From Mesostigma viride (lineage: Eukaryota; Streptophyta; Mesostigmatophyceae; Mesostigmatales; Mesostigmataceae): a stretch of 64,000 bases of DNA. Below the pieces are notes generated by a model. The model searched no databases. It saw only the letters and a list, made by a program, of their open reading frames with translations, and was not told where the DNA came from. Of the stretch, positions 1 through 10,562 are shown in pieces. Numbering within the stretch: position 1 is the stretch's first letter; every line of letters starts with the position of its first letter. The stretch covers positions 6,831,817-6,895,816 of the forward strand of contig RPFO01000080.1 of NCBI GenBank assembly GCA_009746045.1, in the 5' to 3' direction. A program made the position numbers and the translations under genes.

Positions 1-611
1 TACGTACGGTTGGTTATCTCACTTAACGACCATTGCAAGCTCACACTCGGACGTTGGAAAGAAATGAATACAGTAGCCGTGCTGACGACCCTTCCCATTT
101 TTATTGTATCGAGAAAGGGGTTGTACGCAGTAGATTGTTCAATGAATAATGGCAGCGCAGGTCTGACAAACGTAAAACCTCCGAATCCAGAATATCATCA
201 TGATCCGCTCGGGCCGTCAGGCATTTTGATTGTTCATTGTGGTCACATGCGGCAGCGGTGTGGCACATGTTGGAGAAACACGCGTGGGCAGGGAGAACGG
301 ATGCCAGAAATTCCTTGCAGGGCAATGGCGCAGGACACGTGGCCGGTCATTCACGTGGTAAACATTGGACGGACTTGTCTTTAATAAGAGTTTGTGACAT
401 CGCGTGCAAACCGCATTGAAACGCTAACGTAAGGCACGATGTCAGGCTCGCTTGCTCATTTGTGCATGGTGGGTGCTGTGGGCGCCCTTCGCAGCAGTTA
501 GGCTGTTACAACCAATAACAAGGCCGACATTGCAATTTTGTCATCTTCACGTATGGTCACAGGTTTCGATACAAATTACAGCAAGTTTATGTCGACATTT
601 TGTAATCGATA
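1..611. other. No gene recognised upstream of the PPTase gene
   Basis: Short open frames exist on both strands, but none has recognisable domains or a splice pattern. The stretch would hold the promoter and 5' leader of the gene that starts at 612. I see no convincing TATA box or other motif. Confidence 0.4.
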
Positions 612-751
612 ATGGATGCTGCGTCCGTTCCTAAAATGCAAGAAGCAGTAAAACGATTAGCTGTCAATACCTCAGCATGGCATCCGGGGCCTGAAGAATG
701 GCAGTATTGCCTTGAAATGCTGCCGGCAAACGAGAGGGAGGACGTTATGAG
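612..751 (+). CDS. PPTase exon 1
   Basis: Begins with ATG and MDAASVPKMQEAVKRLAV, and continues to a segment with W..GPEEWQYCLEMLPANE, which fits the N-terminal W...EW.....L..NE pattern of the family. It ends ATGAG, donor GTGTGC, phase 2. Confidence 0.8.
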
Positions 752-3423
752 GTGTGCATTCTAACTGCCTATTTTCTTCTGTTTGGGAGCCGTTTCCCTC
801 GGATTGCTGTCATCACGTGACCAGATACGCGGTCAACCACATGCTTTCCCCGCATGCTGCAGCAATAACTGTGCGCTATTCCTGGATCTCTCGCTGCGTC
901 CGTCTGTAACGCCAGGTTTAGAAGAGAAGAAGACAGAAAGCGGGCCATCGTCAGCCGGCTGCTTCAACGGCACGTGATCAATTCGGTTTTAAACGTCCCC
1001 TACGCCGACATCTCCATCGCTCGCACCCTTCAAGGAAAGCCGTATCTGGTAAATATATTATAAGGGCGTGCGTAGAGCGTGCCAATAACCCCGCTTGGCC
1101 GTGCCTGGTATGCAGCATGTGTGCCCCTGTGCAATCGGTGCTGGGTCGCCTCTTTCCCGCGCGATGTCGCGATCTGTGCCCACGAACTGCACTCACCGTG
1201 TGTTACTTTAATGGTCAACATTGCTACCGAGCAAGCAAAAGTATTGCCCTTATTCTTTTCATGCACTCGATCTGCAATCTTGGATATATCCTTGTAATAG
1301 TCAGTCATTACTGTATCGGTTAGTCTACAACATTACTAGTACCAAATGTAATTTCATAATAGTTTCTGTTTAAAAAATGGGCCTCATTGGATCCTACACA
1401 GGGACGAGAAGAACCGTCAGATTCTTCAGGAAGTCAATGTCGAGGAAATAGTAAACAAACACAAGGGAGCGCCAGGCTACTCTGGATCCTTGCTTAGATT
1501 GGGCCATGGATCGGTGCCCCCGGAATACTTTCTGCCCCCCCTTGCCGCTTCCGTGACCCCTAACCCCCCCTCAAACCCTAGACCCTAAAACCCTCCACCC
1601 CCCACAAGCCGACAGCATGGCCGACGCAATGCCCCCAAGTTAAGCCTGGTGCAATATTAGTAGGCACAATATGCCCCTCCTCCCCCAAGACAACAGCTTG
1701 AGTGACGCATTGCCCCCAATGTAAGTCATATAATACTAAAAGACCCCACCCACACCCGCCCACCCACACCCACACCCACCCACACCCACACCCACCCACA
1801 CCCACCCACACCCACCCACACCCACCCACACCCACCCACACCCACCCACCCACACCCACACCCACCCACACCCACCCACACCCACCCACACCCACCCACA
1901 CCAACCCAGCCTCCACATCCACCCACCACGAACAGGCCAACAGCGTGACGGACGCCCCTTTCCCCAAGTCAAGCCCTTCCATACTAAAAGACCCAACCCA
2001 CACCAACACCCTGCCACCTCCCCCCCCCCCCCCCCCCCCCCCAGGCCAACAGCGTGACGGACGCCCGCTTCCCCAACTTCAACTTCAACGCGACCCACCA
2101 CGGCGATTACGTCGCCCTCGCGAGTGAGCCCCTGTGCCTCGTGGGGGTTGACGTGATGGCGCATGAGGCACGGCACGCACAGATGCCAGCAGAAGAGTTC
2201 TTCCAGTCGTTCACCGGGTGCTACACGCCCAAGGAGTGGGCTGTCGTGCGCTCCGCGGGGCCGTGCCCGGACGCTATAAGTCGACATCCCGTGTCATCGA
2301 CGACGGGGCAGACGTCAATGACCGCCGGGGGGGTGGCTGGCAGTGGGGAAAGCATGGACGGTGCTATAAATAGGCACCCCGAGGGGATGGCGAGGAAGGG
2401 GTCAGCGTGCGGGGCAGTCGGGGTGACGGATGGCAGGGACGGGGTCCTGTATGACCAGTTCTACCGCCACTGGTGTCTTAAGGAGGCGTACATTAAAGCG
2501 GTGGGGATTGGGCTCGGGTTCGAGCTGGGACGAGCCGAGTTTGCATGTCTGGAGGGGGATCCGTGGGCGCGGGAGGCCAGGGTGGCGATTGACGGAGCGC
2601 ACCGGCCGGATTGGCGGTTTTTTTTGGACCGTCTCGGTGCTAATCACTGGGTATGTCACTGGCAACGATGCAAGTGAGCCTTGGAGTGCCTTTCCTTGGG
2701 GGTTTTCCTTGGTTTACCCAAGTGTGCGCGGCAACGATGGGATCGCTTGCGAGTGTCGTTCCTTGGGGGTTTTTCCTTGGTTTACCCAAGTGTGCGCGGC
2801 AACGATGGGATCGCTTGCGAGTGTCATTCCTTGTGTTACCCAACCAGCTGTATGTGGATACTAAAACAAATATCTTGGAATTGTATAGATGTAAAGAGTT
2901 GCGTCAACGTCACGTGCATGCTACCTACTTATCAACGTCACCTACATACTACTTGCTTATCAACGTCACCTACATACTACTTGCTTATCAACGTCACCTA
3001 CATACTACTTGCTTATCAACGTCACCTACATACTACCTACTTATCAACGTCACCTACATACTACCTAGTTATCAACGTCACCTACATACTAGCTTATCAA
3101 CGTCACCTACATACTACTTACTTGTCAACGCCGCGTGCCTACTACTTGCGCCTCTTTGCTCTTACCTTGTTGATGTGGTGACTACGTGTGCATGTGATTG
3201 TAATCATCATGTGGCTCTTCACTAGGTATGCGTCGCGCGTGGCCCACCCTCGGAAGCCGTCCACTCCTACCGGGCGGTCCTACCGCAAACGATCTTCCCA
3301 GCAGACCTGTATCAGGCCGCCTTGTTGCTACCGAGTCCTGCTTTCTCTGTGCTGCAGGTGCAGGACCTGATACCGGGTCACCTCAAGGCAGGATACCTGC
3401 GTGCAGGTGGTGATGAGTTTTAG
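612..3423 (+). CDS. 4'-phosphopantetheinyl transferase, four exons (612-751, 916-1048, 2045-2650, 3226-3423)
   Basis: The spliced product is about 358 residues and resembles the AASDHPPT/LYS5 family, which moves the phosphopantetheine arm of CoA onto a serine of acyl-carrier or aminoadipate-reductase carrier domains. Exon 2 has the N-lobe signature FRREEDRKRA followed by RTLQGKPYL. Exon 3 has FPNFNFNATHHGDYV, then GVDVM with the first metal-binding Asp near residue 127, then FTGCYTPKEW and WCLKEAYIKAVG with the metal-binding Glu near 238. Exon 4 supplies the C-terminal strand VCVARG and a tail containing VLQVQDLIPG. Intron phases agree at all three junctions (2, 0, 0). An insertion of about 65 residues lies between KEW and WCLKEA. 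The start is the first ATG of a frame that runs straight into the donor at 752. Expected location is cytosol or plastid; no clear targeting peptide is visible. Confidence 0.9.
916..1048 (+). CDS. PPTase exon 2
   Basis: Follows acceptor CGCCAG and restores the split Arg codon. Encodes the family pattern F...ED+KRA..SRLL followed by I.I.RT..GKP.L, which forms the N-lobe and CoA-contacting region. Ends CTG, donor GTAAAT, phase 0. Confidence 0.88.
1608..1971 (+). repeat. Three graded copies of the PPTase exon 3 start inside intron 2
   Basis: Copies at 1608-1643, 1689-1724 and 1936-1971 resemble the first 36 bases of exon 3 (2045-2080). The nearest copy keeps ANSVTDA and an AG just before it. The two farther ones read ADSMADAMPP and DNSLSDALPP in the same frame and then stop. 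Similarity falls with distance from the exon. A shared follow-on element, ACTAAAAGACCC, occurs after two of them. Confidence 0.75.
1741..1908. repeat. (ACACCC)n microsatellite in PPTase intron 2
   Basis: Imperfect runs of ACACCC and CACCC units. They make open frames of Pro-Thr-His on one strand and Gly-Val-Trp on the other, which are not genes. Confidence 0.95.
2045..2650 (+). CDS. PPTase exon 3 (catalytic core)
   Basis: Follows a C-rich tract ending CCAG. Encodes residues about 92-293, with the metal-binding Asp in GVDVM and Glu in WCLKEA. Between them is a Gly/Ser/Ala-rich insertion whose DNA holds two related segments near 2270-2300 and 2357-2385 (GCTATAA then G.CA.CCC), so the insert probably grew by duplication. 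It ends at NHW with donor GTATGT, phase 0. Reading past that donor gives only eight more residues and a stop at 2675, so the splice to exon 4 is preferred. Confidence 0.9.
2651..3225. repeat. PPTase intron 3 with two tandem arrays
   Basis: 2660-2845 holds about 2.3 copies of a 69-bp unit that starts at the exon 3 border (GCAACGATG recurs at 2662, 2731 and 2799). 2926-3130 holds about eight copies of a 21-24-bp unit, ATCAACGTCACCTACATACT. The intron begins and ends within the same short repeat: TCACTGG/GTATG at 2644-2655 and TCACTAG/GTATG at 3219-3230. Confidence 0.85.
3226..3423 (+). CDS. PPTase exon 4 (C-terminus)
   Basis: Acceptor TTCACTAG, phase 0. Encodes VCVARGPPSEAVHSYRAV and a tail with FSVLQVQDLIPG, then stop TAG at 3421. 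The V.VA segment is the last strand of the PPTase fold, and the F.VLQVQDLIP tail resembles the C-terminal extension of animal AASDHPPT-type enzymes. Confidence 0.8.
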   Translation, partial: VCVARGPPSEAVHSYRAVLPQTIFPADLYQAALLLPSPAFSVLQVQDLIPGHLKAGYLRAGGDEF

Positions 3424-3985
3424 CGTTTAAGGCCCAGACAGTCAACCATGGTGTTTGCAGCTTTGTGCTGGGCTGCGAAGCGCCTTCTTGAAGTGACGGC
3501 GTACTGCACCAGTCACCTTTATAGCATCAGCTTACGGCATCAGCCTACTTCTTGCCGTATTGCACCCACAGTTGTGCGGCACCTTGATGCGAAGAGAGCG
3601 CTCTGTGGCCTGCCGCCCACTTGGTGCAGTGAGAGAAGTCAAGGCGCCCTCCCTCCTTCTCAAATGTGTGTATAGCCCGGTTGAAGTTATTTTAACCGGG
3701 AGTCACTTAATCTGGGGCCGCACTGGCAGAGAGTTGAGGTTACCTAGTGGTACCCACGTGACGCAGTCGGGGTAAAATTGGCTCTTTTTTAGCAAATTAG
3801 CAAATTAACGGAGGGCGGGGGCCGAGAAATTAAATAAGAGGCATGTCTGTATCGAGATGTATTTTTGGAGGCGAGTTTCCATTGGCGCTAATTTGTAGTA
3901 CTTATTGTACGACAACATGTCAAGGGTGACGGAAAGTACTGAAGTCGCGGAGGTGTCGCGGAGACGTTTCTACTTTCTAGATCGA
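3424..3985. other. Intergenic, nothing recognised
   Basis: No ORF with recognisable content. A short CACGTGACGCAGTC motif at about 3757 matches the 3' tip of LINE family 2 and may be a relic. Confidence 0.4.
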
Positions 3986-3989
3986 TTGC

Positions 3990-4271
3990 CCATTCGACGG
4001 ATAAAAGGCAGAGATGCGGTCGACTGGTAGTACTGCATATGGCGGTGTTGGACGGAAATTCCGGTCAGCGATGCAGGCTTTGCGTCTCACGTTGTACATG
4101 GAAAGAGCCCTTGCGTCGCGCTGTGCTGTGGCGAACTTATTCTCCGCCATCGGATTGCACTTTTTGTACGTTGACTGTATCAAGGCTTTCGACACGGTCC
4201 TCTGGGAGGCTCTTTGGGCCATCTTAGCTCTGGACCGCGTGCCCCCAGCGTTTATTGCTGCCATTCACCGC
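3990..4271 (+). mobile_element. LINE family 1, reverse-transcriptase fragment
   Basis: Encodes LYVDCIKAFDTVLWEALW and PPAFIAAIHRLY, the RT block with the first catalytic Asp. The DNA is nearly identical to 7574-7690 of the longer copy at 6850-8955. It is truncated on both sides and has no ORF1 or endonuclease. Confidence 0.75.
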
Positions 4272-4611
4272 CTGTATTCATTAATTAATTAGACTCGTGC
4301 TCCCGTTGGGGAGTCACGGAGCATTAACCCCGATGGATGGATGGATGGAAACAGTCCTACCGGTCTAATCTATCTACAACATCTATCTACAACATCAAAA
4401 GCCAAGCTCGCTACCCTAGGGGACCTGTCTGGCGTGCTTCCCGTATTCTGATCAGGCACTCCGCAAAGGTGAAAACCCCTTCCCGTATGTTTGCACACGC
4501 GCGCGCTTCCCCACGGGAGGGGAATTCGTTGTCCTCTATGACCTGGGCCCACTTAATTGGCCTTGTCCATCATCTTGTTCCAAATCACGGAGAGACCTAG
4601 CCCGGCCCCCC
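4272..4611 (-). mobile_element. LINE family 1, 5'-truncated 3' end
   Basis: Reading the minus strand, the element ends in a TTAATTAAT tail at 4272-4291, preceded by the family 3' UTR (4292-4350) and a short stretch of C-terminal ORF2. The same 3' UTR recurs at 12990-13040, 14185-14205 and 15896-15945. Confidence 0.7.
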
Positions 4612-6115
4612 ATTAATTAATAGACACATGACTGCGTCACGTGAGCATAAGTCCTCAGTGGGAGGGGAAAATGGGATGGAATGGATGGTGTAAGCTATCT
4701 AGGTCCTAGTTACAGGGGTGTGGGCACCACGGCCTGAATAGTTTATGAATGCCATACGCGGTCACACGCGGAGCCCGGGCCACAGACTTCCAGGGGTGGT
4801 CTCCTTCATCACTACTTGCCATCTATCCTTGCGTACCAGCTGCCTCCATATTACAGACAAACCAGTCCTGAGGCTGCCCGGGTGTGAGCCCGTCACGTCT
4901 AGTGTAGCACATGTCCATGCCGAGTCTATCACGAAAAGTCCACGGGTGGCGGCCCTGCCGCGGGGCCTGCGGCACGCCAGGTGAGGACACATCGCCCAGG
5001 CTGGGCGGGCTTGGTGCCAGCTAGTAGACCTATCTGATGTGTCTACCTGATCTGTGCGGGCCAGGTGCCCGGCTAGGCCCAGGCGCCTGTGCCTAATAAT
5101 GTGGGAAACATAGGGCAAATCAGCGTACAAATCCTCATTACTAATGTGCAAACCAAAGGGGATGTTAAGGGCCTTGCGCAGCATCTTGGTGATGGCGCGC
5201 CGTCGAGTCGTTGCTCCAGCTCCTGCGTCAGTGTCCACGTCTCGGCGCCGTAGGTCAGGATCGTCAGAATGACGACCTTGAAGAGGTCACGCTTGACGAT
5301 CCGGGGTAGGGCGGGGTTGCTCCACCAGCGGCGGTGGTCATGGAGTTGCTCCCACCCCATGCCGATCCGTGTCGTCATGTCGTCCTCGCAGTCAGGGAGC
5401 CAACTGCCGAGCAGCTTGAAGCGGCCTGAAGTACCTGGTAGTTGACCTCGGTGTCGTCTAAGAGGCGGAGTGTGGGTGGGGGCCCTGCCATGCCGAGGAC
5501 CAGGGCCTTGCCGTTTTGGGGCTGATTTCTGGACCAACCGCCCGAGCCTCGAGCTAGCGCCAGGCAGTGCAGCCAAAGTTGGGCAGACTCCGGCTTCTCG
5601 ATGAGCGTGATGTCGGTCGTCAGCATAAATGAGGTCAGCTAGTAAATTCTGCTGGTTAGTCGGCCCCCCTTCTCCAAGCTCGTTCGTGATCGCTAGCTAG
5701 GCCAGGGGCACGGCCTGCAATGCTAGCAAAGCGAGCACGTGCCTGGTACATAACATAATCCACTACAATAATAAACAGGTACGGCGATCGACAGGACGCA
5801 AACCTGCCAGACGCCGGTCTGCAGTGGGCATGGCGGGGTAAAGCCGTGTTGAGTGCGCACCGAAGTGGTCGACCCCTCACACAGCGTGCGGATGACGGTA
5901 ATCAGGGGAGTGGGGACGCGAGCGCGAGCAAGTATTAACCCCATAGAGCGTCCCAGAGGACAGAATCAAAAGCCTTGAAGAAGTAGACGAAGATCAGGAT
6001 GGCGGGAAACTCACCAGGTTGCAGGAGAGCGATTTCCTCGAAGAGGCGACGCGCGACGAAGATGGCCATGACGGTTGTTACGAGCCGCACCAGCGACTCC
6101 GAAAGATCCTAGTCT
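4612..6115 (-). mobile_element. LINE family 2, degenerate RT element
   Basis: The tail ATTAATTAATAG lies at 4612-4623 on the low-coordinate side, so the element runs on the minus strand. Minus frames at 4762-5576 encode the ORF2 C-terminus (FKVVILTILTYGAETWTLT, KMLRKALNI and RRLGLAGHLARTDQVD). Frames at 5656-5944 encode the central RT palm (LQTGVWQ, VPVYYCSG). Several frameshifts and stops make it a pseudogene. Confidence 0.75.
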
Positions 6116-6849
6116 AGCGTGGGTTACGCCTGATTGGACCCGGAATCTGCTATCAGCCAGGGGCTACGGGAATGTAGCCTAATTCTAGCTAGTACGCGGA
6201 ATTACTAGCTAGGCCTGAATGCACAACTAGATAAATTATGCATTTACATGGGCTGCACAAAGGGCATTAGTGCAGCCCTGGCTGGAGATGTGACCCCTGG
6301 TTTGGCAGACGAGTTTTACTCAAGTCAATTAATTCATTCAAACCAAAGATGCGGAAGCCATTGGCAGCGACCTACAACATTTGTCCTAGGCTGTGCGACG
6401 CCAGCGGGCTGGCCAGCTGTGGGCCGGACGGTCCTCTAGCGTCGCGCAACCCCTACGCAATATTATAGCCATAGATTTACGCATGGTATCCGCCAGTCTG
6501 GCACCGGCCCGGTACCTGGTAGTCCCGGGTGCAAACCAGTAAACACACCTTGGAAACCGAAGGTAAAGCCACGGGTACCTGCCAGGCCGACTGATGGAAT
6601 AACTCGGCCAAGTCCCCGAATCTAACATAATAATAACTATCGAAAGTCTCAAACAATATCAAAATGACTTTCGACTGACCAAACTAATTTATTTTAGGAT
6701 TTGTTACACCCAAACACGGGTTAGGGCCGTAACACTCCTCCCCCCTGATCCCCGGGGGACGACATCTGGCTATCGTCCAATCGCCCGGGGGCGCACCTCA
6801 AACAACGCGCGATCTGAATATAACTGCAGCTAGGAGAAATAAGATGCCC
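6116..6849. other. No gene recognised between LINE copies
   Basis: Contains scattered CTAG-rich words and a 88-codon minus frame without recognisable content. The stretch GTAACACTCCTCCCCCCTGA at 6730 resembles the ends of some LTR elements, but I see no matching second LTR. Confidence 0.3.
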
Positions 6850-8955
6850 GTGTTTTTTGGCACTTTCAGACCGTTGTGACGGCACGGCGCCGATCAGCCT
6901 TGACCGCTGGTTGGCCCACAATGTTTCCTTGACAGGTGCATCCATGGGGCTCGCGCCCCCCCCCCGCCGCGCTTCATCCCGAGACGGCCGCCCGTCTCGG
7001 GGTTGCTGGACCCCCGCCACCGCCAGCGCCCCCCTCCTCGGCCGCGGACTACCAAGTTCCCGCCTTGCAGGAGGGCTGCCAAGGTTGCCACCAACGACGT
7101 CGTCCACCCCTTCACGTTGAAGGAATTGGACGGCGCCCTTACTTTGCTCGCCTGCGGTACGATGCGGCGGTCGGTGCCGACCACCTTTCTGCTGAGCTGC
7201 TGAAGACCCCTGACCCGGCGGTGAGGGATCTTCTGCTGGCGTTCTGCAACCGTGTCCTGCTTTCTGACGAGCCTTCGCCTGCTGAGTGGCATGCAGGCGG
7301 CCATCTGCGTCATGCTGTACAAGAAGGGCTCTGCTGCTGACCCCGGTAACTATCGGGGTGTCTGCCTCCAGAGCGCCGCGCTGAAAGTCTTCATGCGCAT
7401 GATGCTGCACAGGCTCCGCGCCGCGCTGGACCCACACCTGGGTGAGTCTCAGATGGGTTTCCGTCGTGGTACGTCGTAACACTGTACGTCATGGCTGTGT
7501 TTGTCGCGCGCCGATTGATGGAGGAGGTGCGTCGCCTTTGCCCTGACAGTTTGCCGCTGGTCTTCATTTTTGTTGACTATCTATATATCAAGGCCTTTGA
7601 CACGGTCCTCTGGGAGGCTCTTTGGGCCATCCTAGCTTTGGATCGGATGCCACCAGCGTTTATATTGCTGCCACTCGTCGACTGTATGAGGGCTCACAGG
7701 CAGCACTGCGGACTGCGGATGGCACCACCCCACCATTCCCCCTTCACCACGGGGTGTGGCAAGGTTGTGTCCTGGGCCCCATATCTGTTCATTATTGTCG
7801 TGGATCACGTCATGCGCCGGGCATGTGCGCGCTTTACTGCTCTTAAGGGGTTCGAGCCCGGCTTGGACATCCTTAACGAGCGCGAGCATGGCGGGGTTAG
7901 CACTGGCTACCGCCTGGCCGACCTGATTTATATATGCGGACGACACCACCCCCATCGCGCGCCCCGAGCACTTTCAGACCTGGCTGGACTGTCTGGGCCT
8001 GCATGGAGGCGAGGGCGGTGCATGGGGTTGGAGATTCGTGTCAAAACTGAGGCGATGGTGATTGGGGCCTCCAGTAGCCCACCGCTGCCGCGGCTGCTAG
8101 CTAGACGGGACGGAGGTCCCGTTAACACCGTGACCGGCCGCTTCAAACTGCTGGGGAGCATGCTCCCTGACACCGCCGACGATATGGACATCCGCATCGG
8201 CCTGGCCTGGGCCAGGCTCCGTTCGCTCTCCACCTACTGGCGCTCGAAGGACCTGGGCGAGCACTGCAAGCGCATGCTCTTCAAGGTCCTCGTCCTCACG
8301 GAGCTTACGTATGGCGCCGAGGCGTGGACCCTCACGGACACAATGGCAGCTGTAAGCTCGACGGCACGGTTTACAGGATGCTCCGACAGATCCTGAATGT
8401 AGGGTTTTCAAAGCATAGGTCATGAGAGTCTTTGTACCAGGGTAAGCCTCACATTTCGGACGAGATTAGGCAGAGTAGGATAGCATTTGTAGGACATCTT
8501 GCTCGCACCAGCCAGGTCGACACTGCACTTGGTCTGGCCGGCCCCCAGCGGCTTAGCCAGCCAGGGCGGCATATTTTGACCTGGCCTGGCCCCAAGGACA
8601 TTCCTAAAAGGGTAGGGAAACATGCCATGAACTACACCCAGATGTTGCTGGCCGACCTTGTGGTCCCGCCCAGTTCGAACACCGCATCCACTCTCTCTCC
8701 CTTCTTTGGACTGCCATGCAGAACAAGACGCGGTGGCAGAAGATTGTCAAGGCTCACACGCCAGCCCCTGTGCATGGGCAAGCCACCTCCCCCCAAGAGG
8801 AGGAGGCGTTTTGATGAGTAATGTAGTTAGGATTTTCTAGACTAGATAGCTTAGAGTTAGGATCTAGTTCGATTACGCGGCTTTCTCCACTCCACCCATC
8901 CATCAAGGAATATGTGCTACATGATCTCCCAACGGAGGCATGTTATAATTTAATT
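6850..8955 (+). mobile_element. LINE family 1, longest copy with RT and C-terminal ORF2
   Basis: Successive plus frames encode LYKKG...DPGNYRGVCLQ and MGFRRGTS (7300-7479), then FVDYLYIKAFDTVLWEALW (7570-7625), a VWQGC-type block, and the ORF2 C-terminus (LTELTYGAEAWTLTD, 8300-8340; FVGHLARTSQVD, 8490-8520; KRRRRFDE then stop at 8821). The YADD catalytic motif is encoded at 7933-7944 in a different frame from its surroundings, so a frameshift has inactivated it. The 3' UTR runs to about 8955 and ends in an AT-rich tail. Confidence 0.8.
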
Positions 8956-9292
8956 TTCAATTTTTTTAAATGCATGGCCGAAGTCCTTTGCCTTAATTCC
9001 ACCTGGTGGGCGGTCACATACGTGGCAGTGGCCTCGGAAACCTTGGTGGCGGTGTGCTCGTGCAAGGCGGTCAACTGGGGCTAGCTGGAGCTTTTGCGCG
9101 ACTTTGGTCTAGCTTTGGCTGCAAATAATGTTGTTGACCTTGGTTGCGAGGGCAGTGAGGGGGCCGCCAGGCAGTGCTGTCGGGTCAATGCGAGCTATAG
9201 AGAGCTCTCTGGGCAGCCATCAGCGCCGGATTGATTAATGTCAACGCAGGACGCATGTGTCTTCAGTGCGTCCCGTGGGAACCTTCATCCCC
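8956..9292. other. No gene recognised
   Basis: AT-poor unique sequence between two LINE copies; no coding or RNA signal seen. Confidence 0.3.
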
Positions 9293-9715
9293 TATTAATT
9301 AATTAATTTATAGACACGTGAGCATAAGTCCTCATGCAGTGGGAGGGGAACATGGGATGGAATGGATGATGCTAGCTATCTAGGTCCGGCTAGTACATAG
9401 TTACTTTCTGTAGGGTTGTGGGCACCACGGCCCGAAGCGCTATGAATGCCGTATGCGGTCACACGCGGAGCCCCCACAGACTTGATGGGTGGGCTCAAAC
9501 ATCACTACGTGCCATCTATCCTTGCGAACAATCCAGATGCCTCCATATTACAGACAAACCAGGTCCTCCGAGGCTGCCCGGGTGTGAGCCCGTCTCGCCT
9601 ACCCCTATACACAACGAGACAGAGGGACTGCCTCAGGGTGCCCAGTAGAGTTCTCCCACAGTTGCCTCAATTAAGTGCACACTTGCTCCTGGCCAGGCGG
9701 CAAGTGTTGATGTAA
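9293..9715 (-). mobile_element. LINE family 2, 5'-truncated 3' end
   Basis: Tail ATTAATTAATTAATTT at 9293-9308, followed (reading up the plus strand) by AGACACGTGAGCATAAGTCC and a stretch matching 4620-4900 with small differences. No RT remains. Confidence 0.7.
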
Positions 9716-10562
9716 TCTATGTGGCGCTGCTGGTGCGGAAGATGGACAAAAAGGTCTGCGTCTCTGCGGGGTGCAAGGGCACAAACTTGACCGGGCCGGG
9801 CCAGCCCGGCACACCAGCTGGCAGATCATAATTGGGCAGGCTGACGTCGGGGATACGTTGTTGGCGAGTATAATAAGCGCTTACGCCAATGGCTCTGGAT
9901 AGTACGCTCTCGTGGGGACGTTGTATACCGGCGGCGACAGGGATCACCCGGAAGGCCGATACGGTCTCCACGAAGACCGGCTTGACGTTGATAGCTGCAG
10001 TATGACAATCAGAGAGCGGTCACGGATCATGACGCAGCGAAGATCGACAAGCAAGCAGGACATGAGGAAAGAGACAAATGGGACCGATAAGAGCTGGGCA
10101 AACTGCGTCAGGTAATCACCGACAGAAGATCGACATGGTCCAGGTTCAATTACATGAATCGTTAACAAAAAAAAAATTCACGAATATATATTCATTGAGA
10201 ATGATTAATTACGGGGGTGGGATTGGCATGCAACATAGGGAAAACCCCGAAAAGAAGAAGCACCCTAAAGAAATTCATAGAATATATATAACAATCATGA
10301 CCGCGACGTTCTCATGTCCTCATGCATGAAGCAATTAATATTGGCCTGCAACTAGCCGTACTATCTATAGTCTCATGATCACTGATCACACTGTCGTATA
10401 CTGGGCTGCATGGGCCGGGGTTTCTAATAGCTGTTAACTGGCCGTGCACTCAGGTTCATGGATAGTCTAGCATTCGTCACGCAGGATCAGCAGCAGCTAG
10501 CGCTGTTGCTGTTAATAATATAATGTATACGATCCGGCATGCACACACCTCCTAGCTGACTG
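9716..10562. other. No gene recognised
   Basis: Includes an AT-rich stretch at 10165-10330. Short frames on both strands show no recognisable domain. Confidence 0.3.

Noticed and set aside
2651-2677. Ending the PPTase at the stop at 2675
   Set aside because: Donor GTATGT at 2651 and the exon at 3226 restore the expected last strand and C-terminal tail in phase 0.
6720-6800. LTR retrotransposon border
   Set aside because: No second LTR, primer site or gag-pol sequence seen.
6721-7482. 253-codon minus-strand frame
   Set aside because: Shadow of the LINE plus-strand RT region; no recognisable content of its own.
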